Source of the DNA: Epithemia pelagica
Lineage: Eukaryota > Bacillariophyta > Bacillariophyceae > Surirellales > Surirellaceae
NCBI GenBank assembly: GCA_946965045.2
Contig: OX337238.1
Span: 1,984,001 to 2,048,000 of the forward strand
Length of the DNA: 64,000 bases
Direction: 5' to 3'
This document shows positions 19,866 to 30,450 of the stretch, piece after piece. The stretch's first letter is position 1, and each line of letters opens with the position of its first letter. The position numbers were made by a program, and so were the translations under genes. Under the pieces are notes generated by a model that worked only from the letters and a program-made list of their open reading frames with translations, searched no databases and was not told where the DNA came from.

Positions 19866-21903
19866 AAGTAATCCTGGTTTCGGTTTGGGCTTCCACTGGC
19901 ATCATCCATCTCACCTAGCTCAACACTTGCTGGGAGATCAGGATTCTTTTGGAAGAAATCAATCATCTCATGAAGGTCAAGCGTACTCACGGCAGAGACT
20001 TCCAAGTCGAAGAAGAAAGTGCTCATCTGACGTAGCGAATGCAAGTCATGCTCCTTCATCATTTTCAGGCCCTCCTTGGCCCCGTCGTGTCGATAGTATT
20101 GAAAATCACCATAGTTGTACCCAAGCACGTAGGTAGCACCTTCTTCCCGCGAAAGATCAAAGTCAATTACAAAACCGTCCTCCCCCGCCCTGTCAAAAAG
20201 TACGTTGCGAGGCAGGAGGTCTCCGTGAACGAAGTTAATCTCGTGCATCTTTTGTATCTGCAAAAGAATCTTCAGCCATCCGGGGATCGACGGAGTGTAT
20301 GGATTGCCTTCAATGAAAGGATAGCGCAAAACTGCCGTGCCGAATGGTCCTTTGTGTTCTTTCCACTCCGAGTAGGGCGATCCTAAGTGCTTTAGTAGTT
20401 TCTCTGGTGGCGGTTTCCTTTTGTCTGATTCTTCGATTATCATTAGCGGCATCATGTCAGTACTGGCCTGACGCAGATGGTAGCAATACTCCTTGTACAC
20501 AAACTTTGCTCCTCTGGCCGCTTCGATAATGGTCACGTTCTTGCCAGCATATTCGGTTATGGCTGCAATCTCGCCTTGTTCTTTTAGTGGAATGGGAACT
20601 TTGTGCTGTACACGAGGTTGTCCCCTCCAAGAATCCAGTTTCTCCAAAGCATCCGAGATGAACCGAAGGACAATTGGCAGGTTCTTTTTTCCATTGCCAT
20701 CTTCAATGCTCATGCGCAGTAGTTGTACAGTCCAGAATGTCTCTTTTCCCTCCTCCAAGTCCTCCCACGCGACAACTTTGTCTTTTTCAAGTTTCCCGGC
20801 CTTGGTGGATGGAAATCCTAAATCAATTTCAATCTTGTTCTTGTCAAATGCAAAAAGAAGCATCGGTCCGTTGGTTCCCTTGCGAGTGAAACAATTGTCA
20901 ATTGCACGATGGCGGAGTAATTCGTTGAACATCTGTCCTCTCGTTTCCTGACGAAGATCGGATGTGTTCCACTTTCCCTCCCCAACCATGAGTGTGATAG
21001 GCGGCAAATTTTTTTGGATGCGAGTAGCCGATATATCTGAATGCGTTGATCCGACCCCGAGACATGCCTGGTGCAACACACAGTAACCATCCTTGAGAAC
21101 TGAGTTGATTGCATTTGCCATAGCACCTGTAAAAAACCTCTCATTCGTACCAATATCATTTGGTACCGCTCCATTAGTCAATTGATCCCGGGCGTGCAGA
21201 GCATACTTTGCCGCTGCGTGAAAGGAATCGTCGAGGTTCTGATTCTGCTGAGCTTTGATAGTCGTTTCTAATATCTCCAAAAGCGCCACAGTGTAGGGGA
21301 TACTTGTGCACTGCATGTAGCTACTGTCGTCTTCACTTGCATGGCGCAATCCTTCGATTCGACCTTCCTCTGACGATGGAGACTTCCTGGGATGTGTCTG
21401 CTTTGACGATTCTTTTCCAGTCGAAGGAGGTGCTGTTTTGGTTCGGCGCTTGCTCGCTATGGGACTTCGAGGAGGTAATCCACCATGGTGTATTGGTGGC
21501 TTTGATTGGAACAAATAAAGTTGAAAGCACGTGTTTAGACAAAAAGCAAGTGGCCCGCAGAAGAGGTAGATTCAGTTTCACAGGACGTGATCAAGCACAT
21601 GAGAGCTCGGACAGAACTCGATTCAGAAGGCAAAATGACTACAGAATCTCGAAATCAAATACAGATACACAAATTCAAACTCACCTCGTTTTTATTTTGC
21701 AATGGACCTTGTTCTCGAAGATGTCGAATATATGCTTGGAGTCTTTTTTGTTCCAACCTACCTTGGACATCCAAGGTCTCATAAGCGAGGTTCATGTCTT
21801 CAGGCTTGTCAGGGTTAAACTCTCGTAGAGGTACCCCCCTGCCTTCATCGCACGCTGCAGCAACTGCTTCCCATTTTGTCTCCTCTTCAGTTGGTGTTTG
21901 CAT
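19862..21903 (-). CDS. Nuclease-like/protein kinase fusion 2 with header exon
   Basis: Two exons: 21685-21903 (73 codons, MQTPTEEETKWEAVAAAC...) and 19862-21499 (546 codons with stop), joined in phase 0 over a 185-nt intron (donor GTGAGTTTGAATTTGTG, acceptor CAATCAAAG). A basic Ser/Lys/Pro linker follows the header. The nuclease-like part has SD near spliced residue 228 and VGEGK near 246-249, a possible D...E-x-K pair. The kinase part has FVYKEY (Lys about 409), FVHGDLLPRNVLF (HxDxxxxN, about 497-509) and DFD (519-521) instead of DFG. The header is homologous to that of the neighbour at 17460 and almost identical (one Tyr/Cys change) to the exon at 41018-41236. A longer in-frame ATG at 22137 is less likely, since the duplicate copy is conserved only a little beyond 21903. 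Confidence 0.72.
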
Positions 21904-23092
21904 CTCTGCAGTGGATTTAGTGTCAGGAAGAAAAAAAAAGGTACAATCTGCGATGAAGGTTGTAATTCTACATCCGCTCCGCGGAGTGGGGAGGCACAAG
22001 GAGGGGCTATTGACTCCGAGAAGGGCAATAGCTTCGAGAAGTGGACCGCCTTCTAAATCCGCGTCAGCGGATTTGGCGGTCAACGACGAGGAGCTATTGC
22101 CTGCCGAGGAGTCAATAGCCCCGACAAGTGCCCCCACGACCAGGAGGGGATGTCGCTTGCTTCTATAAACTCCGAGTCCCCCCCTAATTAACTGTCACAC
22201 TTTTTTCCCAGGACTGTTTTTTTTTGCTCCGCACTAGCTTTTTTAGCTCCGCACTTGCTCGCGTATGAGAGCGCGGCCGTCGTGGGCAATATGAGGCCAT
22301 ATTAGACGAAAATCCTACTTCCATTCCGAGGAGCTATAGTAGAAAAAGACTTCTGGAGGAGGCTACGGCTACGGCGGTGGTGTTATGCAGTGTGGGGAAT
22401 CACCTCCTACTATAACTATAGCGGGGATGGCTAAGGGGGTATGTTGTCGGGCGCGCGCAGCATGGGCGGAGCATGATATGGGGGGAGCAATGCATGCTCC
22501 ACGATGCATGCTCCGCGCGCGTCTATATTATCGAGTGGGCGGATGTAGCGTGCACGACCGCGCTCAAAATCCCCGACCATCACGGAAACGCGTATGGGTC
22601 GCCTTAAGTAGAATAGCAACTTCGGGAAGCAAAGGACACAATAATCATTCCCTTTATCGACTACTTATCATTAAGAGTATCCATTGTATATTTCACCTGT
22701 TGTTCTGTTGGCCCTACGAGCTCATGTGGGAAAGACACGTCAATTTCCATGCTCTACAACCTCCACCATGAGGATGGAAAGACTCCTTAAGGGCAAGGCA
22801 GCAACATTTGGCCGACTATATGTACTTGTCTACAAAACTAGTGCCTAGTGTCTATTCTACCCCTGTCCTCATATGAGGACAAATCCTCATATGAGGCCAC
22901 TTTTCAACGTAGCATGTCAAATCATTCATGTACTCCTAAGAGTGGTTTTATTGCAGATTCGTAATCTCCATACTTTAAAACATATCTCATAATATTCTCA
23001 TGCTTTAATAATGATGAGTAGTGAAGATACAGTGTGAAAAGAAAAGACTACCCGCGTTGTGTGCGCATTAGAAAAAAAATTTCCATGTCACA
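21904..23092. other. Non-coding upstream region of copy A
   Basis: No supported gene. It holds the 380-bp A-only palindromic segment (21963-22342), a GC-rich hairpin with GCGCGC and CGGAGCATG/CATGCTCCG arms near 22450-22522, and two 12-bp palindromes CCTCATATGAGG at 22867-22878 and 22885-22896. It may include the unrecognised 5' end of the piggyBac element. Confidence 0.5.
21963..22342. other. 380-bp palindromic segment present only in copy A
   Basis: Copy B jumps from the base matching 21962 to the base matching 22343 (junction near 41295). The segment contains a long imperfect palindrome centred near 22067: GGGGCTATTGACTCC near 22004-22018 pairs with GGAGTCAATAGCCCC near 22108-22122, and AAATCCGC pairs with GCGGATTT at the centre. 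I cannot tell insertion in A from deletion in B; no clear TSD is visible. Confidence 0.7.
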
Positions 23093-24474
23093 ATGTCGCC
23101 TCCAGATCCACGCCGTACACCCAATTCCATTCTTTTGGCCAAGGCCATGCATGTGACATCTCTTGCAGAGTGTTCCAGAAGGTATGGAAGCAATGCAAAG
23201 ACGAAAAGGCTGTTTGGGAAGGTGGTTGAAGCTTCCATCCAACGGGGCCCCAATGGAAGGTCCACAACAATGGTGACTGTGAACTTCTATATGGGAAGTT
23301 TGGAGGTGATCAAGCAGAAGACACTCAACCTGAGGAGTGTCATTACTCCCAGTGATGAAGAGCTGCTGGCCTATGCCCGTTTCAGGCATCAGCATGAGAG
23401 AAATCAACCCCCACAAGCTTCGACGACTACAGAGGGAAATTCCGCGGCCACAACGGCAACCAACACCAATACGGGCCAAGCTGCGGCATCTGAGCCTCCT
23501 GCACCACAGCAGGCCATCCAGGGGACACAGACAGCAACAGGGAACCAGGAGAGTGCAGTGGGAGAGTCAAACAATCCACCAGATTGTGAGTGTCAAGTCC
23601 ATGATGTGAAATGGCATAAGGGCACTTCGTCATCTCCATTGAATTGCAATTCGATGGGACGTGTTCCTCCAAGGGATTGGACTTTCAGGACACCTAGTGG
23701 AGAGAGAATTACTCCAGGAAGTGATAGACAGGGCTTGCTTTCCAGATTGGACTACTTCCTGATGACATTCCCTCCGCGGCAGTTTGACTTAATGCACAGG
23801 CTCACAAATGGACAGCTTGCAAAAATTGAGAGACCTTCAATGACTAAAGGAGAATTACTCAAGTTCTTTGGCGTTACAATATTGATAACCCGCCATGAAT
23901 TCACCTCAAGGGCAAACTTATGGTCAAGTACAGCAACAAGTCAGTACGGAGTGGCACCTGCCTTCGGTAAGACTGGTATGTCAAGAAAGCGTTTTGATGA
24001 CATCTTTAGATGTCTCCGTAGTACAATTCTTTCAAACTCATGGGGGATAATGCTCGGTAGAGCAGACAATCAGGTAGGTCACCAACCGATACAAGCTTCT
24101 CACGGTCAGAGAAGCAAGCAAGTCGTAGTCTATCAAAAGGATAGTTGGGACACAAAAGAAGATGTGATAAATGGTGATATTGTTAGATTGTGAGCTTTAG
24201 GACTACGGTGTGTGTTTTGATGTGCAGGTCTGGCCAGGGTGCATGACTGATATATTCATGGCGCTGACAGGACTGGTCTGGTTGGAGTAGACATGGATAT
24301 TGTGTATTGGAAGTATATGCACTTGTATATCATATACCAATGCCAACAGCTCTTGCTTTGTTGTGATATAGGTAGTTTTCTTGGCGCGGTGCTGATTGCA
24401 TTTTTGGAATTGTGGGAATGGAAATATGGTCTCGCGTGATCTCGAATCGTGCTTCGATTACTTAGGCCGTTGAG

Positions 24475-25964
24475 TTAAGTCGTGGAGATGCGCACTCGGA
24501 TAGTAGTTGCGCGCGCTTGAAAATATTGGGAGCGCACGTGTAGGGCCATAGTTAATTTCCGAGCGGTTGTTGATAACGCGCGCATTGCGAGCATGCCATG
24601 GCCGAAATTAAAGGTCCGCGAGCATGTTGTCATTCTGTTCTCACTTTTCATGAAATGCGAAGGAATATAGGTCGATAAAGCACCAGCTAGGGAACAAAGG
24701 ACGGATATGGGCGGCATAGATGGTGCTTCAAAGCCTCGGGACTCGGCTAACCGATGAGATGCCGGATCTAACCAATGGATAACGGTGAGAATCCTACTAC
24801 TCCCCACAACTTGTTGGTTCAGCCTTGTCATTGTTGGATTTGTTGAGTTCTCGTACTTCTCCACTCCAGAATAACAATGGCTTGAGTAGGGGTCAGATGG
24901 TTGCAAATTCCCAATGCTTGCTAAGGATGTCAGCAGGGTTGGTCTCCCCATCCTTCCAATAGGATACAGCATACTTTGCTGCGATGGCTTCTTGTACCCG
25001 GTAATACGACAGAAGCTTCCATTATGTGTTGTATGCTGGAATGTATCAACGATAACGTCTTCAGATTGCCGATCAAAGAATGGACAGAACTTCTCCCAGT
25101 CATATGCTTCCTGGTAACGACAGTGGACAGAGGCATGAAGGGTAATAGGATCATTACCATTTGCATCAGCATATACAGAGAAGAAGGATGTATTGTCAGG
25201 TCCATGGTCATACGGCAAATCCAAAAGAAGATTGAGATTGCAGAAACACGATCTTTGTACTCCCCATAATTGTCATATGGATAGTTCACCATGCTACCAT
25301 CAGTGTTGACTTGTTGCCAAGAAGTAGAAGCAGGGTCATGCGATGGGTCAGAATGTGAATGATCCAAAACACCAGGATCCCATGTATCAGGTGATGTGAA
25401 GATGATCTGAGGTAACATCTCCATGTCATCATCACTGGGGATACCTAAGGAGTGAATGTATGCTAGTCTCTCTTTGATGTGCAGAGACAAAGCACGGCCA
25501 TCAAGTGTTGTGATGCATTGTTTTCCATCAACTTTAACGGATCGTTCATCAACAGCATGTCCAAAGTGCTCGAATTGTCCAGGAGCATGGATCGATTGTC
25601 CTTTTCCGTAGAATGCATATTCATTGAAGATGCCAATAATGGGTCCATCATTGGTTTCAAACTTAGCAGCACATGTGAAAATAGGAATCCCAGCAAGCTG
25701 ATGACTGTCGATACCCATAATGGATATATGACAACCAGTCTTAGAAAGGATGCGCATGTCAGAACCAGCAAGTCCTCCATTGGCACCACGGTCAACCAAT
25801 TGGTTTCCAGGGAGAGTAGATTTCCTGGAAGACAGATAGCGCAGTATGTGTCCTTCCTGTTTATGCATATTGGCCTTGAGGCTAACCTTCTTGCTTGTTT
25901 TAGACTTGGCGTTGGATAGAACACTGGTCAAGTCAGATGCTGGATGATTGATGTCAGTCGTCAT
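24475..25964 (-). pseudogene. Protease ORF of LTR element, frameshifted (copy A)
   Basis: On the minus strand the frame starts MTTDINHPASDL and reaches QLVDRGANGGLAGSDMRIL, an aspartic-protease site with DRG, typical of diatom LTR elements. A one-base deletion near 25244 (AGAAACACG against AGACAACACG in copy B) ends this frame early; the distal part continues in another frame to 24475, inside the 3' LTR. Copy B keeps a single 496-codon ORF. The distal third looks like a decayed integrase start. Confidence 0.8.
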
Positions 25965-25994
25965 GGCTTGGTTGATGAATTGTGTAACTGGATC

Positions 25995-26276
25995 TTACTC
26001 ATCTTGCTGCTCGGAAGTCGCACCAAGTGAAGCGTTTTTAGAAACAGCTTCTTGACTGGGGTCAGGATCAGGTTCCGGATCAATGTCAAGGGCATGCGTC
26101 TGCACTTTCCTTGGCGTTGTTGATGATGGTGCATGAATCATCTTGTTGTACTCAATGATCAACTTGCGATCTTCTTCAGAAAGTTTGAACCATAGGTCAC
26201 GCGGCAGACTAACCTTAGATGGAGAGGATGGAGAGTCAGATGTCACGTTAGTGTTCTTGTGAACATGATACTCCAT
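25995..26276 (-). CDS. Small ORF, likely gag C-terminal part (copy A)
   Basis: This 93-codon frame contains SLPRDLWFKLSEEDRKLIIEYNK, a segment type found before the protease in diatom polyproteins, then an acidic tail. It lies between gag and protease ORFs on the same strand and is separated from each by short gaps, so it may be a broken piece of one polyprotein. Confidence 0.5.
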   Translation of the reverse strand: MEYHVHKNTNVTSDSPSSPSKVSLPRDLWFKLSEEDRKLIIEYNKMIHAPSSTTPRKVQTHALDIDPEPDPDPSQEAVSKNASLGATSEQQDE

Positions 26277-26342
26277 ATCATCTTGTGGGGTTAAGTCAGC
26301 ATCTGTATCTTGGCCGTATTGTTAATCATGTTGTTTGACATG

Positions 26343-27530
26343 TCAACGGCGACTATGTGCAGATGACTGGGTTGCTTGATCATGGTCATAAGCTGCGTCT
26401 AGAAGGAGACGGAAGTATGATTGATAGCAAAGGGATTTTGCACCGGATTTTGTGTTCACCACATTGTCCAAGATCTTGACTTGGCGGAGATCAGGTACCT
26501 TTTCTACAGCTTGCATGAGGAAAGTCATCCTGGTATGATCAGGGATGCGATCAGACAATGTCACAAGATTGTCTAGCAAACGTAGCTGCTCTTGAAAGTG
26601 TAGAAGAAATTGACGTGTTGTTCCGCGCCATGTGTCATCAAGACGTAGATTGGAAATGTAGTTGGTTAAACGTAGGACTTCTCGTTTTGCGAGATCAGAT
26701 TCGGTATGCAATGAATGTAACTTCTTCAATACGACACGCGCATCTTCATCATGTTCATGTTCACGTATGCAGGCTCGACCTTGGTCAGTCTGGATAATAC
26801 GGACAAGAACGGAGTAAAGAAATACTTGTAGCTCTTGGAATAGTTCTTCAGCATACTCATCATCTTTGGGAGGTGTGTACTCGAAATTCAGAACGTTGGA
26901 TAGGCCTTGTACCTTAGCTGTAGTCTTGAATACACGCCAGAATGAATTGTAGTATCGTTCATCCTTGAATACCTCATATGCAGTTGCGTCGCACTTAGTT
27001 CCCTTTCTGAACGCCGTTAGGTCTTGTTGAGATTGGGATGCGGCAGTAACTGTGCTGACAGATTTTGCAGATGACGGCGACTTCATTGGCGAGACTGGGA
27101 CTTGGCTAGGTTGTCCATTGGAGAAATTTGTATTGATCCTCCAAATGTTGAACTCTTTCCTCGTTAGGTTCATCCAGTCGCTATTGGATAGCTCATCTTG
27201 AATTTCATTGGTCTTGTATATGGCCCAATAGGCTAAGAGCTTGATCTGTTGTCTTGTAGGACCTTGCAGATCATGCGTCTTGTTGTTGACCTTGTATTGG
27301 GTTAGTTCGTTCATGGATTCCTCAGTATTGGTTTGCATGTACGAGATAACATGAGTAATGTTCTCAAAACCATGGTATTTCATCCACTTCAATAAGTAGT
27401 CGGCTCTTTCTTTGGTAAAGTATTGGCAGACAGTAAATATGATGTGGTCGAATAAGTCTGTGTTCGAGACATTGTCTTGGTTATCTTCTCCCTTAGGAGT
27501 TGTAGGTGTCTTGGGTGTTTGAGGATCCAT
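26343..27530 (-). CDS. Gag-like protein of the non-autonomous LTR element (copy A)
   Basis: This 395-codon frame starts MDPQTPKTPTTPKGED, followed by a mostly helical body (FDHIIFTVCQYFTKERADYL; LRLDDTWRGTTRQFLLHFQEQ), the usual look of a diatom LTR-element gag. There is no zinc knuckle. The frame is intact in both duplicates, with a few amino-acid changes (for example N/D, V/F, CI/YV). The role would be particle formation; this is inferred from position between LTR and protease. Confidence 0.7.
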   Translation of the reverse strand: MDPQTPKTPTTPKGEDNQDNVSNTDLFDHIIFTVCQYFTKERADYLLKWMKYHGFENITHVISYMQTNTEESMNELTQYKVNNKTHDLQGPTRQQIKLLAYWAIYKTNEIQDELSNSDWMNLTRKEFNIWRINTNFSNGQPSQVPVSPMKSPSSAKSVSTVTAASQSQQDLTAFRKGTKCDATAYEVFKDERYYNSFWRVFKTTAKVQGLSNVLNFEYTPPKDDEYAEELFQELQVFLYSVLVRIIQTDQGRACIREHEHDEDARVVLKKLHSLHTESDLAKREVLRLTNYISNLRLDDTWRGTTRQFLLHFQEQLRLLDNLVTLSDRIPDHTRMTFLMQAVEKVPDLRQVKILDNVVNTKSGAKSLCYQSYFRLLLDAAYDHDQATQSSAHSRR

Positions 27531-30038
27531 GGTAGTACTTGATTGGTTTTATTTAATGTGTGGTGTGATATGAACCCGGATGTGCCACGTATAAAGTACC
27601 CGGATGTGTGCTGTGATGTCCAAAAGGTAACCCGGATATGCGGAACTCGGTTTTGTCACGACTTAAAGATACTTATTCTTGGTCACTTCCAGACTCGTTG
27701 CGGTGATCGAGTTGAACCGGGGAGTCAGGAACAGTGGTAGCTTGCTCGTCTTGCTCGTAGTCCTCAACAAAGTGGTTCACTGGTCAGGTGAGTATTGGGA
27801 AGGTAGTTGCACGGAGTCCTGGTGCAGCTTGAGGTCCTGGAATAGGAGAGGGTTGGTGACCCTAGCCTTAGCCAGGCTGGCCCTGTTGTTGGGTTGGCTA
27901 GCTTTGTCCTCTAACTCTTGTTTGTTAGGGTATCTCAATCTGTAATGGGTGTTGATGGGTAAGTAAGGTTCCAAATGCAACTGCAGGGAAATAAGCAATG
28001 AGACTGTTAATCTAGTACAATTCTTTCAAACTCATGGGGGATAATGCTCGGTAGAGCAGACAATCAGGTAGGTCACCAACCGATACAAGCTTCTCACGGT
28101 CAGAGAAGCAAGCAAGTCGTAGTCTATCAAAAGGATAGTCGGGACACAAAAGAAGATGTGATAAATGGTGATATTGTTAGATTGTGAGCTTTAGGACTAC
28201 GGTGTGTGTTTTGATGTGCAGGTCTGGCCAGGGTGCATGACTGATATATTCATGGCGCTGACAGGACTGGTCTGGTTGGAGTAGACATGGATATTGTGTA
28301 TTGGAAGTATATGCACTTGTATATCATATACCAATGCCAACAGCTCTTGCTTTGTTGTGATATAGGTAGTTTTCTTGGCGCGGTGCTGATTGCATTTTTG
28401 GAATTGTGGGAATGGAAATATGATCTCTCGTGATCTCGAATCGTGCTTCGATTACTTAGGCCGTTGAGTTAAGTCGTGGAGATGCGCACTCGGATAGTAG
28501 TTGCGCGCGCTTGAGAATATTGGGCGCGCACGTGTAGGGCCATAGTTAATTTCCAAGCGGTTGTTGATAACGCGCGCATTGCGAGCATGCCATGGCCGAA
28601 ATTAAAGGTCCGCGAGCATGTCGTCATTCTGTTCTCACTTTTCATGAAATGCGAAGGAATATAGGTCGATACAGCACCAGCTAGGGAACATAGGACGGAT
28701 ATGGGCGGCATAGATGGTGCTTCGAAGCCTCGGGACTCGGCTAACCGATGAGATGCCGGATCTAACCAATGGATAACGGTGAGAATCCTACTACTCCGCT
28801 TCTCGGAGCAACCAGAATCACGCCCTACCTCAATGAGATCAGAGACATACAGGTGGAAGCTTGTGGATGACTTCATTCAAAACTTAAATCAGCATCGTGC
28901 TTCGCACTTCCAACCTTGCGAATCAATGATCCGTTGGTATGGTTTGGGTGGCCACTGGATAAACATTGGTCTACCACAGTACGTGGCAATTGACAGAAAG
29001 CCTGAGAATGGATGCGAGATCCAAAACTCTGCTTGAGGTGGATCTGGGATATTTTGTCGTCTCAAGCTTGTCAAGACTGCCGAAGAAGATGAATTGAATC
29101 ATGAGGAGGACGATGACACAACACTCCTCATGAATCATGGGACAGCTGTCCTCAGAGAATGAGTGGAACCATGGGCTCATTCACAGCGTGTTGTCTGTGC
29201 CGACTCCTACTTTGCTTCTGTGAATACGGCAGAGGAGATGGCAAAGATGGGACTCCGATTTATCGGAGTTGTGAAGACTGTAACTCGCAAGTATCCAATG
29301 GCGTACCTTTCAAACGTTGAACTACTTTCTCGTGGGGATCGCACTGGTCTCATAACGAAAGATGCAGATGAACAAGCCACCATGATGGCTTTTGTGTGGA
29401 TGGATAGGGAATGGCGCTATTTTGTTGCAAATACATCTTCTCTTGCAGAAGGAGAGCCGTACACACGAACAAGGTGGCGCCAAATTTCAGATGAGGCAGA
29501 TGCAGAGCCAGAGCGTGTGGAATTGACAGTGGCACAGCCCCAAGCATGTGAGATCTATTACAAGACACGTGGACTAATAGATCAGCATAACAGGTGCCGG
29601 CAAGACACTCTCAAAATGGAAATCAAAGTGGAAACGAAGCGATGGTGGGTACGTGTGGGGCTTGGAGTGTTCGCAATGTGTGTGGTGGACTCTTGGCTTT
29701 TGTATTCTGGGGCAACCATGACAAAGGAAAAGCAACAAGACTATTATGCACTGCTTGCAGAGGAATTAATAGACAACACATTCGACAGAAGTGGAGTCCC
29801 TTGTTCTGCAAGACGAAGAGGACGAGTGAGTGACGGAACAGATAATGCCGAAAGCCCATCAGATCTCATCAATCCACGCAGTGGACAAGCAAGGGCAGGC
29901 ATTGACATCCATCTGAGCCCAACCAAGAGAAGGAGGAAGGTTGATGGAGTTGCAACAAACCAATGTGCACAAGGAAGATGTAGAGTATGTCAAAAGAAAA
30001 CAAAGTATATCTGTTCACAGTGTGAAGACACTAGATAG

Positions 30039-30450
30039 ACTCTGCCGTCGCTTTTGTCCATGATAAATCCATCATCGGAGGACTTCGACTGTTCGACGCA
30101 TTGAGTGTGGGGTGTGTGGGCGCGTGATTTTGCTTCCAACCCACGTCAGTCATGAGGATTAGTGATTCGATTCTTGTGCGCACATGCAGCTCGAATTTAC
30201 GACACATGTGCGACCCGAATATTCACTCATTGTTGGGTCCTCGCCACCAGCCGCCTTGGTCGAGTGGAGGGCGCGGCAGCTGGAAGAATAGATTCAACCC
30301 TTTTTTAGTATCCACATCCACGCCCAAATTCCTAGAGGCCACGGGAAAAATGCTATGTCATCGATATGAGCACACATATCCCTGGGCTGTCCGCTAGGAG
30401 GAGATGATAATCTACTAGGAGTACTATGGAATCACCATAGTCATTACAGT
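30039..30450. other. Spacer 3' of piggyBac gene
   Basis: No supported gene. A small hairpin, ACTATGG/CCATAGT, lies near 30423-30441 next to the 3' end of the following minus-strand gene. Confidence 0.4.

Larger units (their letters stand above)
24014..28798 (-). mobile_element. Non-autonomous LTR retrotransposon in piggyBac gene (copy A)
   Basis: The 4,775-bp element occupies 24019-28793 with the 5-bp duplication CTCCG on each side. Its 781-bp LTRs (24019-24799 and 28013-28793) have unusual ends, TAGTA...TACTA rather than TG...CA. Coding sense is minus. Order on that strand: LTR, gag (27530-26343), small gag-tail ORF (26276-25995), protease ORF (25964 on), purine tract GTGGGGAG, LTR. There is no reverse transcriptase, no RNase H and only a degenerate start of integrase, so it needs helper functions. 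The two LTRs differ at several positions, so it is older than the Copia elements. Confidence 0.88.
23093..30038 (+). pseudogene. piggyBac-type transposase, split and mutated (copy A)
   Basis: The coding parts are 23093-24018 and 28799-30038; removing the LTR element and one CTCCG duplicate joins them exactly in frame (IFRC-LRFSEQPE). Catalytic aspartates of the DDE_Tnp_1_7 fold can be placed: the second in VCADSYFASVNT, the third in GLIDQHNR; the C-terminus has a CRVCQKKTKYICSQC zinc motif as in piggyBac proteins. The first aspartate should lie in VDESM, but here an 18-bp deletion near 28919 removes KRICVD. Two in-frame TGA codons (29034-29036 and 29160-29162) also interrupt it. I could not identify flanking TTAA plus terminal repeats. 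Confidence 0.85.

Noticed and set aside
21903-22137. Longer N-terminus for the kinase gene starting at 22137
   Set aside because: The upstream codons fall in the 380-bp A-only palindromic segment and are absent in copy B, while homology is conserved from the ATG at 21903.
22385-22771. Plus-strand 128-codon frame MQCGESPPTITIAG (also 41293-41724)
   Set aside because: It overlaps GC-rich hairpins, has no motif, and its 5' end differs between copies only because of the 380-bp segment; most likely non-coding.
24475-25224. Independent 249-codon host gene on the minus strand
   Set aside because: It is the frameshifted distal part of the LTR-element protease ORF that is continuous in copy B.
25463-25924. 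Minus and plus frames of about 150 codons (also 44417-44878) within the protease region
   Set aside because: Alternate frames of the DRG-protease ORF, low in motifs.
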